In this document: piece after piece, positions 32,476 through 41,247 of the stretch
Layout: each line of letters starts with the position of its first letter
Numbering within the stretch: the first letter of the stretch is position 1
DNA from: Streptomyces sp. NBC_01549
GTDB lineage: Bacteria; Actinomycetota; Actinomycetes; Streptomycetales; Streptomycetaceae
Assembly: GCF_026339955.1 (NCBI RefSeq)
Contig: NZ_JAPEPW010000002.1
Coordinates: forward strand, 2,108,001 to 2,172,000
Direction of reading: 5' to 3'
DNA length: 64,000 nucleotides
Made by a program: the position numbers and the translations under genes
The notes under the pieces: model-generated
What the model saw: only the letters and a program-made list of their open reading frames with translations
What the model was told of the DNA's origin: nothing
Database searches by the model: none

Positions 32476-33726
32476 ATGCCTGAAATTCTCTTCACTGTGG
32501 ACCACAGCAAGTCGATGCGTGACCAGGCCGTGCCCGGCCACAACAGGTGGCACCCGGACGTCCCCACCGTCGCCATGGTGAAGCCGGGAGCGGAGTTCCG
32601 CATGGAGTGCCGTGACTGGACCGACTGTCAGGTCGGCAACAACGACTCCGCCAACGACGTACGCGACATCGACCTGACCATCCCTCACATGCTCAGCGGC
32701 CCGATAGGCGTGGAGGGCGCCGAACCCGGTGACCTGCTCGTCGTCGACATCCTCGACCTCGGCCCCGTGCCGCAGCAGACCGGGGACGCGGCAGGACAGG
32801 GCTGGGGCTACACCGGCATCTTCGCCAAGGCCAACGGCGGAGGCTTCCTGACCGACTACTTCCCGGACGCCTACAAGGCGGTATGGGACTTCCACGGGCA
32901 GCAGGCCGTCTCCCGCCACCTTCCCGGGATCCGCTTCACCGGAATCACCCACCCCGGGCTGTTCGGAACCGCCCCGTCCGCCGAGTTGCTCGCCCGCTGG
33001 AACACCCGCGAGCAGGCGCTGATCGACACCGACCCGAACCGGGTCCCCCCGCTCGCCGTACCGCCGGACGCCACCAACGCGCTCGCCGGCACAGCCACCG
33101 GAGACCTCGCACGGCGCATCGGCGAGGAAGGCGCACGCACCGTGCCGGCCCGCGAGAACGGAGGCAACCACGACATCAAGAACTTCACGCGGGGATCGAG
33201 AGTCTTCTACCCCGTACACGTCAAGGACGCGAAGCTGTCCGGAGGCGACCTGCACTTCAGCCAGGGCGACGGAGAGATCACTTTCTGCGGCGCCATCGAG
33301 ATGGGCGGCTTCATCGACTTCCACGTCGACCTGATCAAGGGCGGCATGGAGACGTACGGCATCTCCACCAACCCCGTGTTCATTCCGGGCAACGTCGAGC
33401 CGAGGTACACGGAGTTCCTCACCTTCATCGGGATCTCCGTCGACCACGACACGGGCACGAACTACTACCTGGACGCGACGCTGGCCTACCGACGGGCCTG
33501 CCTCAACGCCGTCGAGTACTTCAAGAAGTTCGGCTACAGCGGAGAGCAGGCCTACCTGCTGCTCGGCTCCTCCCCCATAGAGGGACGCATCAGCGGCATC
33601 GTCGACATCCCCAACGCCTGCTGCTCGCTGTACGTACCCACCGCCATGTTTGACTTCGACGTCCGGCCGACCGCCGCCGGCCCGATGAAGGCCGATCGGG
33701 GCAAGTGCGCACTGTCCACGGCCTGA
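32476..33726 (+). CDS. fmdA: Formamidase
   Basis: A 416-residue FmdA/AmdA enzyme that hydrolyses formamide to formate and ammonia. The start PEILFTVDHSKSMRDQAVPG, the HNRWHPDVP segment, DLLVVDILDLGPV, FSQGDGEITFCGAIEMGGFI and the C-terminal NACCSLYVPTAMFDFDV are highly conserved in this family. It is cytoplasmic. With the AmiS channel upstream and formate dehydrogenase nearby, it supplies nitrogen and reducing power from formamide. A hairpin at 33768-33800 ends the operon. Confidence 0.95.
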   Translation: MPEILFTVDHSKSMRDQAVPGHNRWHPDVPTVAMVKPGAEFRMECRDWTDCQVGNNDSANDVRDIDLTIPHMLSGPIGVEGAEPGDLLVVDILDLGPVPQQTGDAAGQGWGYTGIFAKANGGGFLTDYFPDAYKAVWDFHGQQAVSRHLPGIRFTGITHPGLFGTAPSAELLARWNTREQALIDTDPNRVPPLAVPPDATNALAGTATGDLARRIGEEGARTVPARENGGNHDIKNFTRGSRVFYPVHVKDAKLSGGDLHFSQGDGEITFCGAIEMGGFIDFHVDLIKGGMETYGISTNPVFIPGNVEPRYTEFLTFIGISVDHDTGTNYYLDATLAYRRACLNAVEYFKKFGYSGEQAYLLLGSSPIEGRISGIVDIPNACCSLYVPTAMFDFDVRPTAAGPMKADRGKCALSTA

Positions 33727-33767
33727 ACCGGAGAACGGGGGAAAGCGGCCCTGCCGACCGACACATC

Positions 33768-33800
33768 AGGGGCGTCATCGAAACCTCCGGTGACGCCCCT
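33768..33800 (+). terminator. Terminator hairpin after formamidase
   Basis: AGGGGCGTCA (33768-33777) and TGACGCCCCT (33791-33800) are perfect inverted repeats with a 13-nt loop, 42 nt after the formamidase stop. Confidence 0.8.
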
Positions 33801-33808
33801 TCCACTCG

Positions 33809-33849
33809 GCTCTGAGCTGCTGAAACGTCCGCTCTGAGCCGCTGAAACG
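33809..33849. repeat. Direct repeat of 19 bp
   Basis: GCTCTGAGCTGCTGAAACG (33809-33827) recurs at 33831-33849 with one mismatch. It lies next to the dihydroxyacetone kinase relic and may reflect the rearrangement that removed that gene. Confidence 0.8.
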
Positions 33850-33866
33850 GGAAATCGTCGTCTGGC

Positions 33867-34040
33867 GGAGACGCCGGCCATGTCGAGCGAGGTGCGGTAC
33901 TCGCCCACGTAGCGGGGCATCGCCGCGCATGATCAGGGTGTACTCGGGGACCCGTACTTCAGCGTGTAGGGGTTGGCCAGGGCCAGCCCCTCCAGCATCT
34001 CCGCACCGTAGTCCTTCGAGTCGTTGACGAACTTGTTCAT
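33867..34040 (-). pseudogene. Dihydroxyacetone kinase (DhaK) relic with internal deletion
   Basis: The minus strand has an intact ribosome site (AAGGAG) and ATG at 34040 followed by MNKFVNDSKDYGAEMLEGLA and NPYTLKYG, which is the N-terminus of DhaK-type kinases. After a stop at 33933 another frame gives RYVGEYRTSLDMAGVS (33867-33914), which matches the C-terminal region of the same family. Some 300 residues between are missing. It is a deletion remnant, read from pattern only. Confidence 0.6.
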
Positions 34041-34210
34041 CCCGTCACTCCTTCGTGGTCCCGCGGCCCGCAGCATGGCGGCCATCTCGGCCCGGTGGGC
34101 GACCCGTTCTCCGGTGCCGTGATCGACCGGGGCAGGATCGTGCTGCCGGGCGACCCCCGGACTGGGCGCCTGCCCGCGCCCCGACAGCGTGAACACCTGG
34201 GAGAAATGAC

Positions 34211-35170
34211 ATGCGATTCCGATGCGCCGTACTCGACGACTTCCAGAACGTGGCGAGCACATGTGCCGACTGGTCGACGCTGAGCGATCGGGTCGAGGTC
34301 GTCTCCTTCGCCGAGCACTTCGCCACCGAGGACGAACTCGCCGCGGCCCTCCTCGACTTCGACTTCGTGGTCACCCTGCGCGAGCGGGTGCCTTTCCCGG
34401 ACTCACTGCTGGACCGGCTGCCCCGCCTGAAGCTGCTGATCGCCTCCGGCATGCGCAACTCGGTGATCGACTACGCGGCCGCGAAGGCGGGCGGCGTCAC
34501 GGTGTGCGGCACCCAGAGCTCCTCGACGCCGCCGGTCGAACTCACCTGGGCCCTGCTGCTCGGACTCGCCCGCGGCATCGTCCAGGAGAACAACGCCCTG
34601 CGCGACGGCGGCCCCTGGCAGTCCACCGTCGGCGCCGACCTGCACGGCCGCACGCTCGGCCTGCTCGGTCTCGGCAAAATCGGCAGCCGGGTGGCCCAGG
34701 TCGGACTCGCCTTCGGCATGGAGGTCACCGCCTGGAGCCAGCACCTCACCAAGGAACGCGCTGACGAGGTCGGCGTCGAACTCGCCTCCTCCCAGGAGGA
34801 GTTGCTGGCGAACAGCGACTTCATCTCCGTCCACCTCGCGCTGAGCGACCGCACCCGGGGCCTGCTCGGCGCCGCCGAGCTCGCCCTGCTCAAGCCCACC
34901 GCCTACCTGATCAACACCTCGCGGGCCGCGATCGTCGACCAGGACGCCCTGCTCGCGGCATTGCACGAGGGCCGTATCGCCGGCGCCGGCGTCGACGTCT
35001 TCGACGTCGAACCGCTGCCGGACAACCACCCGATGCGCTCCGCACCGCGGCTGCTCGCCACCCCTCATCTCGGCTATGTGTCCCGCGCCAACTACGCGCG
35101 CTACTACGGCCAGGCCGTGGAGGACATCCAGGCCTACCTCGACGGCGCCCCGGTCCGGGTCCTCGGCTGA
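34211..35170 (+). CDS. D-2-hydroxyacid dehydrogenase family protein
   Basis: A 319-residue NAD-dependent dehydrogenase. The nucleotide motif is GLLGLGKIGSRVAQVG near 152-167; the catalytic Arg is in NTSRAAIVDQDAL, Glu in DVFDVEPLPDNHP, and His in TPHLGYVSRAN. Its substrate-binding N-terminus (RERVPFPDSLLDRLP, ASGMRNSVID) resembles phosphoglycerate or hydroxypyruvate dehydrogenase relatives. GGGAGA precedes the ATG. It follows the formamide genes but its place in that pathway is not evident. Confidence 0.9.
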   Translation: MRFRCAVLDDFQNVASTCADWSTLSDRVEVVSFAEHFATEDELAAALLDFDFVVTLRERVPFPDSLLDRLPRLKLLIASGMRNSVIDYAAAKAGGVTVCGTQSSSTPPVELTWALLLGLARGIVQENNALRDGGPWQSTVGADLHGRTLGLLGLGKIGSRVAQVGLAFGMEVTAWSQHLTKERADEVGVELASSQEELLANSDFISVHLALSDRTRGLLGAAELALLKPTAYLINTSRAAIVDQDALLAALHEGRIAGAGVDVFDVEPLPDNHPMRSAPRLLATPHLGYVSRANYARYYGQAVEDIQAYLDGAPVRVLG

Positions 35171-35624
35171 CGTGCCGTCGTGAGCCCCGGCGGTGTGGCA
35201 GAGTCGGCCGATCAACGTGCTCACGGGCTCCGGGGTGGAGGAGGACAAGGAGATTCTCGCGGCGGCTCGCATCCTGCTCGGCTCGGACCAGACCCAGGTC
35301 CCCGGAGGACGGCGGCGGAGCGTGGCGGACGCGGATCACACTCGGGCAAGAACATGCCCAACGGCTACCGGACCGGGCTGTCGGAAGGCCGGCTCGTCAT
35401 CACCCCGCCGCACTGGAGCTGCCGCATGTCCGGGTGAGGCCGCACCTGCCGAACGGCCTACCTGAGTGGCCTTCAGCAGGCGCGGGCCTCCCTTGCTGCA
35501 TACCGTCGCCAGAGGAACAACTCCCGGTCTTGATCGTTCCGGGTCGGAGGGGTGGACCGAACAGATTTCGATGACGAGCGGCACCGCCATCGGAGAAGGG
35601 TTCCGGGTGCCAAGGAGGTCGGCG
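35171..35624. other. Region without a supported gene
   Basis: Short protein-like stretches occur (INVLTGSGVEEDKEILAAAR at about 35208-35270 on the plus strand) but without start, length or known family; they may be decayed. The last part carries AAGGAGG, the ribosome site for the gene at 35625. Confidence 0.4.
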
Positions 35625-37286
35625 ATGGTGACGCGAGAGCCGGGGGTCCGCCGGACCCGGAGAAGGACCCGTCGCGCCGTCGGAGCCTGCGTGCTCGCTG
35701 CGGGGTGTCTCTTCGCGAACTGCGTGCCGTCGGCCACGGCGAGTCCCCAAGGGGGCGCGTCCCGCCGGTGCGCGACGAAACCCTTCCCTCCATCGGAAAG
35801 TACTCCACCCCCGATCCTGTCGGGCAGCGACGTGTGGAGTTTCGTCTCCGAACCGAGCCTTCACCCCATGCGGGTGACCGTGACCGCGAACAAACCGGGA
35901 ACGGCTCACGGAGACATCTTTGTCGCCCCGTTCAGCGCGGACCAGATGGTCGGCCAGACGGGGGCGCTGGTCAACGACGGCTCGGGGGATCCGGTCTGGT
36001 TCCGCCCACTGCCTTCCGCGAACCTCCAGAACGCCGACTTCAAGGTCCAGACCTATTACGACGGTCGCGGAGGCCGCGGACAACCGGTGCTGACCTGGTG
36101 GCAGGGGACTCTCGCCCTTCCCCCGGCGTATACGAACCTGCCGGCCGGTGCGCCGGAACCGGGCGGGTGCTACTACATCTACGACACCCACTACCGCCTG
36201 CTCAAAACGGTCTTCGCGCATCACGGCTACTACCCGGACGAGCATGAATTCACCCTGACCCGCAGGGGCACCGCACTGTTCATCGCCTCCAAACCGGTGC
36301 CCATGGACCTCACACCCTTTGGGGGTCCGAAGAACGGAGCCATCGAGAACAGCGAGATCCAGGAGGTCGACCTCGCCACGGGGAAACTCCTCTACTCATG
36401 GAACGCGCTGGAGCATATCGACCCCGCCGATTCCGAGGAGGCAGCCTCCAGCGCTTCGTCGTCCGGCGGAGTGTGGGATGCCTTTCACATCAACTCCGTC
36501 GACGAGGGCCCTGACGGCCGGCTGTTGATCTCGGCCCGGAACATGTGGGCGATCTACGACGTCACCAAGAAATCCGGGAAGGTCCGCTATCAGATCGGGG
36601 GAAAGAAGAGCGACTTCACCTTCGGTCCGAACGCGGACTTCTACTGGCAGCATGATGCCCGATTCCGGCCAGGAAACCGGATCAGCATGTTCGACGACGG
36701 CTGCTGCGACCTTCCCGACGGCGCCCCCGAACAGCGTTCGCACGGCCTGATCCTCAACCTTGATTTCCGCGGCCACAAAGCGACGGTGGACAAGACCTAC
36801 TACCACCAGCCGCCGTTGGAGTCACCGACCCAGGGAAATACCCAGGCCCTCCCCAACGGCAACGAATTCATCGGGTGGGGTCAGAGCCCGTACTACTCGG
36901 AGTACGCGGGTGCGGGGAACACCGAGGGCAACGGCTCGCGGAACCTGCTCTACGACGCGAAACTGCCGGGCTCCGACATCTCTTACCGAGCCTTCCGCGA
37001 CAAATGGATCGGCACGCCCTACTACCCACCGAGTGCGGCGGCACGGTCCGCCGGCGGGCACAGCGTCGTCTACGCCTCCTGGAACGGCTCGACACGGACC
37101 GAAGCATGGCAAGTACTCGCCGGATCCGACCCCAAATCCCTGTCGGTCGTCGTCGGACACGCCCCACGGTCCGGATTCGAGACCGCCGTCACCACGCCCA
37201 CACCAGGACCGTACTTCAAGGTCAGGGCGCTGGATGCGAAGGGCAGGGTCATCGGGGAATCCCGCGTGGTGAAACTCTCCGGCTGA
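35625..37286 (+). CDS. Secreted arylsulfotransferase-like (ASST family) protein
   Basis: A 553-residue exported protein. After a basic N-terminus (RRTRRRTRRAVGA) a hydrophobic signal core ends at about residue 39 (SATA). The mature part is a beta-propeller with repeated W/N/G-rich blades: HEFTLTRRGTALFIA, WDAFHINSVDEGPDGRLLIS, WQHDARFRPGNRISMFDDG and LPNGNEFIGWGQSPYYSEY. This matches the PQQ-like arylsulfotransferase family, in which active enzymes move sulfate between phenols via a His. ATG 35625 lies 6 nt after AAGGAGG. It heads a three-gene co-directional cluster. Confidence 0.82.
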   Translation: MVTREPGVRRTRRRTRRAVGACVLAAGCLFANCVPSATASPQGGASRRCATKPFPPSESTPPPILSGSDVWSFVSEPSLHPMRVTVTANKPGTAHGDIFVAPFSADQMVGQTGALVNDGSGDPVWFRPLPSANLQNADFKVQTYYDGRGGRGQPVLTWWQGTLALPPAYTNLPAGAPEPGGCYYIYDTHYRLLKTVFAHHGYYPDEHEFTLTRRGTALFIASKPVPMDLTPFGGPKNGAIENSEIQEVDLATGKLLYSWNALEHIDPADSEEAASSASSSGGVWDAFHINSVDEGPDGRLLISARNMWAIYDVTKKSGKVRYQIGGKKSDFTFGPNADFYWQHDARFRPGNRISMFDDGCCDLPDGAPEQRSHGLILNLDFRGHKATVDKTYYHQPPLESPTQGNTQALPNGNEFIGWGQSPYYSEYAGAGNTEGNGSRNLLYDAKLPGSDISYRAFRDKWIGTPYYPPSAAARSAGGHSVVYASWNGSTRTEAWQVLAGSDPKSLSVVVGHAPRSGFETAVTTPTPGPYFKVRALDAKGRVIGESRVVKLSG

Positions 37287-37319
37287 CCTTTGACGGGGGG
37301 ACCATGGGGAAGTCACGGC

Positions 37320-38174
37320 ATGACGGAGGTGAGAGAACTGCGCCCGGACCCCGCTCGCCGACCCCACCTGGGGATGCACGCCGGCGAACTCGACGGCAAG
37401 TGGTACGCCAAGTACTGGAACCCGGTGATGGCACCACTGCCGGAGCACATCAAGGAGGCGATCGATCTCGGCCCTCAGGCGCCCCCCTTGTGCCTGAGTC
37501 CGGACAACGCGGCAACGCTGAGCGACACCGGCTATCAGGAGTTCGAGAACGGATACAGCCTCTTCAGCGACGGATCCATGCACGTCGCCACACTGACCCG
37601 CATGCCGAGAGTGTCTCCGGTCATGGTGGACTGGTGGTTCTGGTGGCAGGCCACGGAGACCCAACGGTACAAGCTGTGGCATCCGCGTGCTCACCTGTAC
37701 GCGGAATGGTCCGGAGGCACGGTGGACCAGAGTGCTCCCTACCGTGACAGGTATATCGGGGGTACATCGTTCGTCGACGAGTACGTCGGCAGTTCGCTCG
37801 GCGAGCTCGCCATCCGGTTCGTCCATCCCGGCAGGCTGGGATTCAGCGACGACAGCCTCGATCCGGACGAAGCCACCGCGATCTGCGCCACGGTCGGGTT
37901 GTCCAGCGTTCCGCTCGATTGGGGCCACCTGGTCCACTACGTACGCCGGGTGAAGGGCGGCGCCGAGATGCGTTCGCGCTTTTGGATGGGCGGGAAATAT
38001 GTCGCACTCCGCACGGGAGCCTCCCTGACCGACGAACTCGAAACAGTCGCAGAGGGTCTGCGGCGTCTCGGGGACGGACACGCCCGCGCCATGGTCGTGC
38101 ATTGCTCACGGGAGATGAACCATCTCGCAGCGTTTCTCCCGGATATTTTCGACGAGTTCCAAAGATCTGAATAG
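37320..38174 (+). CDS. PhlG-like DAPG hydrolase family protein
   Basis: A 284-residue protein resembling PhlG, which cleaves a C-C bond of 2,4-diacetylphloroglucinol. PhlG binds zinc with two His and two Glu; matching positions here are H121 in LWHPRAH, E154 in FVDEYVG, and H261 and E265 in HCSREMNHL. MVDWWFWWQATETQRYKLWH is the central signature. No signal peptide. It starts 33 bp after the arylsulfotransferase-like gene. The true substrate is unknown; an acylated phenol or polyketide is the best guess. Confidence 0.78.
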   Translation: MTEVRELRPDPARRPHLGMHAGELDGKWYAKYWNPVMAPLPEHIKEAIDLGPQAPPLCLSPDNAATLSDTGYQEFENGYSLFSDGSMHVATLTRMPRVSPVMVDWWFWWQATETQRYKLWHPRAHLYAEWSGGTVDQSAPYRDRYIGGTSFVDEYVGSSLGELAIRFVHPGRLGFSDDSLDPDEATAICATVGLSSVPLDWGHLVHYVRRVKGGAEMRSRFWMGGKYVALRTGASLTDELETVAEGLRRLGDGHARAMVVHCSREMNHLAAFLPDIFDEFQRSE

Positions 38175-38311
38175 GCTCGCCGGCCGGCAGGGCCTGCTCT
38201 GCCGCTCGCGCCAGTTCGGTCGGGTGCCTCAAACCGTCGGCATCTGATTCTCGTCCGAATTCAGTCCGTCACGGTTGCGCCGGTTCACGAAGATTCCCGA
38301 AAGGAGAGGGC

Positions 38312-39715
38312 ATGTCGACCCGGACCGAAGGCAGGGTGTTGCGGCGCGGTGACTACCGTTACGAGAGTCGGCGCCGTGAGGCGTGCTGGCACGCGGGCGT
38401 ACCGGACCGCTACCCAGAGGTGATCGTGCTGGCCAACAACGAGGACGACGTCGTCGCGGCGGTACGGCTCGCCAGGGAGGAGGGCCTGCGGATCGCGGTG
38501 CGGTCCGGTGGCCACAGCTGGTCCGGGTCGCACCTGCGTGACGGCACGGTGCTGATCGACCTGTCGAACCTGCGGCACGTGGCGGTCGACAGGGAGGCGA
38601 TGACCGGCACCGCCCAGCCCGGAATCAAGGGGTCGGAACTCAACGCGATGTTGGCCGAGCAGAACCTGTTCTTTCCTACCGGCCACTGCACGGGTGTCTC
38701 CATCGGCGGGTACCTGCTGCAAGGCGGGTTCGGCTGGGCCGGCCGGGACTACGGACCGGCGTGCATGTCGGTGACCGGTATCGACGTGGTCACGGCGAGC
38801 GGCGAACGGATCCACGCCGACGAGACGCGGAACGCCGACCTGTTCTGGGCGGCCCGCGGCGCCGGTCCCGGCTTCTTCGCCGTGGTGACCAGGTTCTACG
38901 TCAAGCTGTATCCGCGCATGCGGGTCACGATGAACAGCGGCTACTTCTGGCCGGCCTCGGCCGCACAAGACGTCTACCGGTTCGTCCATGAGATCGGCCG
39001 TCAGACCCCGACCGAGATCAATCTCTTGTGCTGCCGCGACCCGATGACGGACGGCGAGCCTCTCATCTCGCTCAATGCGACGGCCTTCACCGATACGGAG
39101 GAGGAGGCCAGGGAACAACTGTCGATCTTCGAGTCCTGTCCCGCACGCCCTCACGTGCTCACGACTCGGCTCAACGAGGTGACGGACACCGGAACCCTCA
39201 GCCAATACGGCACTGATCCACATTACGACGAGACCAAGCGCTACCTGGCCGACAATATGTGGACCCATGCCTCCTTCGATGACCTGTGGCCCAACTTCGA
39301 GGCCATGCTGAAGACCTGGCCGCCGACGCCGTCGCACCTGGTGGTGTTCAACTGGGGAGGATACGAGAGACAGCCCGAACGTCCGTCGATGGCGTACTCG
39401 GTGGAGGACGAGCTGTACTACGGGCTGTATGCGGCCTGGACCGATCCGGTCGACAGCCGGACTTACACGAACTGGGTGACCAACCACATGCGAGCGTGGG
39501 AGCCGTATGCCAGCGGCATCCAGCTGGCTGACGAGAACCTGGTCAACCGCCCGTATCGCTTCGTGACCGACGAGAACCTCCTAAGGCTCGACGCCCTCCG
39601 CGCCGGATGGGACCCCGACGGGCTGTTCGTGTCCTGGCTGGGTCGGCCTGAACTGCGTACCGATGCCGCTGCCGCGGATACCAAGGAAAGCCCGGTCGCC
39701 GGCCCGAGCGAATGA
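38312..39715 (+). CDS. Bicovalent-flavin FAD-linked oxidase (BBE-like)
   Basis: A 467-residue oxidase of the berberine-bridge-enzyme family. FAD-attachment residues are H68 in RSGGHSWSGSHL and C126 in TGHCTGVSIGGYLLQGGFGW, the pattern of bicovalent flavin enzymes, which usually oxidise bulky substrates. The C-terminus ENLLRLDALRAGWDPDGLFV replaces the common BBE tail NYxRL. No leader peptide. GAAAGGAGAGGGC precedes the ATG. It follows the PhlG-like gene by 137 bp on the same strand, and may oxidise the same compound class. Confidence 0.88.
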   Translation: MSTRTEGRVLRRGDYRYESRRREACWHAGVPDRYPEVIVLANNEDDVVAAVRLAREEGLRIAVRSGGHSWSGSHLRDGTVLIDLSNLRHVAVDREAMTGTAQPGIKGSELNAMLAEQNLFFPTGHCTGVSIGGYLLQGGFGWAGRDYGPACMSVTGIDVVTASGERIHADETRNADLFWAARGAGPGFFAVVTRFYVKLYPRMRVTMNSGYFWPASAAQDVYRFVHEIGRQTPTEINLLCCRDPMTDGEPLISLNATAFTDTEEEAREQLSIFESCPARPHVLTTRLNEVTDTGTLSQYGTDPHYDETKRYLADNMWTHASFDDLWPNFEAMLKTWPPTPSHLVVFNWGGYERQPERPSMAYSVEDELYYGLYAAWTDPVDSRTYTNWVTNHMRAWEPYASGIQLADENLVNRPYRFVTDENLLRLDALRAGWDPDGLFVSWLGRPELRTDAAAADTKESPVAGPSE

Positions 39716-40463
39716 TCGGAGCGGAGACCAACGGTCCCGGGGCGGGCGAGTGGGAGGAGCCGCTCGGCGAGCACCCACAGCACTTCCTGACCGTGGCTGA
39801 CCCCTGCGTCTGGCACGGTTGTGACACGTAGCGCTCCGCCTCGGTGTTTCGGATGACGCTCGTCGGAGAGGCAGTGCCGACGGTGGTTGCCTGCCTCACC
39901 GTGCCGGGTCTGGCTCTCGCGTTTGTCTGGGGATGGGGACGCAGCCCGCTTGTCACCGGTGGTGTGGGCGGTGCCGTGCTGGTCTTCCTCGGCGATGGCG
40001 GCTGGGAGCTACTTCGTCCCGCCACGCCAGGGCGGCGTGGGCCCCGCGGTGTCGACCGGCTGTGCCGACAGCCGCAGCAGCCCCTCGCCGCAGCTGACCG
40101 ATTCCAGCCAGTACAACCGATGCGGTCCGGGCGGCGGCGGCTCCGGAGTACCCGCGGGCCCGGGAACCCGGCGAGGCCTCACCTGCCCTTCGCGCCAACG
40201 CCCGGCCCGGTTGGGCAGACGGCACGGGTTCCCTCCGGTCCTCTCCAACTACCCTTCATTCATTGTGAGTTGAACCGTGCGCGTTCGTGAACCGGTTACG
40301 ATCCGATCGGCTCCACAAGTCGTCGTCGCCCACGAAACCGGAAACGGAAGTCCGGGAACCACCGGATGCCCAAGTGGCATCGGTACAGGGGCGGGACACA
40401 CGTCGACTCGGCAGTTTCCCCCGCGTCGCGGGGTACGGCGAGCACCGGACAAGGGGCGGGAAC
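39716..40463. other. 748-bp region without a supported gene
   Basis: Several open frames occur on both strands but none has a ribosome site, known motifs and family length together. The best is a plus-strand hydrophobic stretch near 39868-40010 (VVACLTVPGLALAFVWGWG), which could be a small membrane peptide. The region adjoins a set of broken genes and may itself be decayed DNA. Confidence 0.4.
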
Positions 40464-40724
40464 GTGGGGTATGCGAGAGGCCTGCACATGTGCGGGGCCC
40501 TGGTGATGTGCGGGTTACTCCTGGTCGGCTGCGCAGAGGGCGAAAGCGGCGGCGACACGCAGACCGGGGCAGCCGCGGACGCGAGCACAGGCGGGGGCGC
40601 CACGCCGACTGCCTCGCCGACCTTCGCCGCCGGGTCGGGATCCGCCTCGCCGGAGCCGGATACCTCGGCCGGCGAGGGCGCGTCGACGCCGTGGACGAAC
40701 TCGGACCCGGAGTGGGGTGCGTGA
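40464..40724 (+). CDS. Small putative lipoprotein
   Basis: An 86-residue protein with a lipoprotein signal: VMCGLLLVGCAEGES, lipobox LVGC with C23. The mature part is Gly/Ser/Thr/Pro-rich and probably an unstructured spacer. GTG at 40464 follows AAGGGGCGGGAAC; ATG 40488 is an alternative. Its TGA overlaps the ATG of the broken kinase gene by one base (TGATG), so this was once an operon. Confidence 0.6.
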   Translation: MGYARGLHMCGALVMCGLLLVGCAEGESGGDTQTGAAADASTGGGATPTASPTFAAGSGSASPEPDTSAGEGASTPWTNSDPEWGA

Positions 40725-41101
40725 TGGAGCGGCTGCTTCCCTCCGATCCGTCCCGCCTCGGCGGCCACCGGCTGCTGGGACGGCTGGGTGCCGGGCGGCA
40801 TGGGCGTGGTCTACCTGGCCCGTACCGAGGCCGGGGACCTGGCCGCGGTGAAGGTCATCCAGCCGGAGTACGCCGACCAGGCGGAGTTCCGGGCCCGGTT
40901 CCACCGGGAAGTGGTCTCCGCCCGACGGGTGGACAGCCCCTGGGTGGTGCCGGTGGTGGGCGCCGACACCGAGGCCGGCGCACCGTGGCTGGCCACGGCG
41001 TTCGTGCCGGGTCCGTCGCTGGCCGAGGCGGTCGTGGCCTGCGGGCCGCTGCCGACGCGCGCGGTGCGGATACTGGGCAAGGTGCTGGCGCGGGCCCTGG
41101 C
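40724..41101 (+). pseudogene. Ser/Thr protein kinase, frameshifted and truncated
   Basis: The ATG at 40724 gives MERLLPSDPSRLGGHRLLGR and leads into the glycine loop. A G too many in the run 40793-40795 shifts the frame; the other frame continues GGMGVVYLARTEAGDLAAVK, the ATP-binding Lys region, and onward to LGKVLARALA. The catalytic HRD and DFG segments are absent because the sequence passes into a thioesterase relic at about 41102. It resembles streptomycete PknB-like receptor kinases. Confidence 0.85.
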
Positions 41102-41242
41102 CTTCTCGCGCCCGCCGCCGGCAACCACCTCGAAGCGATCGGCACCGTCCTGAAGTCCGGACGCACCCTGACCGTGTGCCAGTTGGAGGTGTACGGCGTC
41201 CGGGAAGGAGGCGAGCGGAAGCTCGTCGCCAACGGCCAGCAG
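41102..41242 (+). pseudogene. PaaI-type hotdog thioesterase C-terminal relic
   Basis: In a third frame LLAPAAGNHLEAIGTVLKSG and RTLTVCQLEVYGV, ending LVANGQQ, match the second half of PaaI-family thioesterases. It has no start or N-terminal half. It abuts the broken kinase directly, and stops 5 bp before the 3' end of the convergent lipoprotein gene. A deletion joining two genes explains both relics. Confidence 0.75.
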
Positions 41243-41247
41243 AGCCC

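Noticed and set aside
35193..35465. Plus-strand frame with some protein-like residues
   Set aside because: The sequence cannot be tied to a family and lacks a supported start; noted only as a region without a gene.
39844..40290. Plus-strand frame with a hydrophobic segment
   Set aside because: The hydrophobic part is short, the rest has Gly/Arg/Pro shadow composition, and no ribosome site or family was seen.
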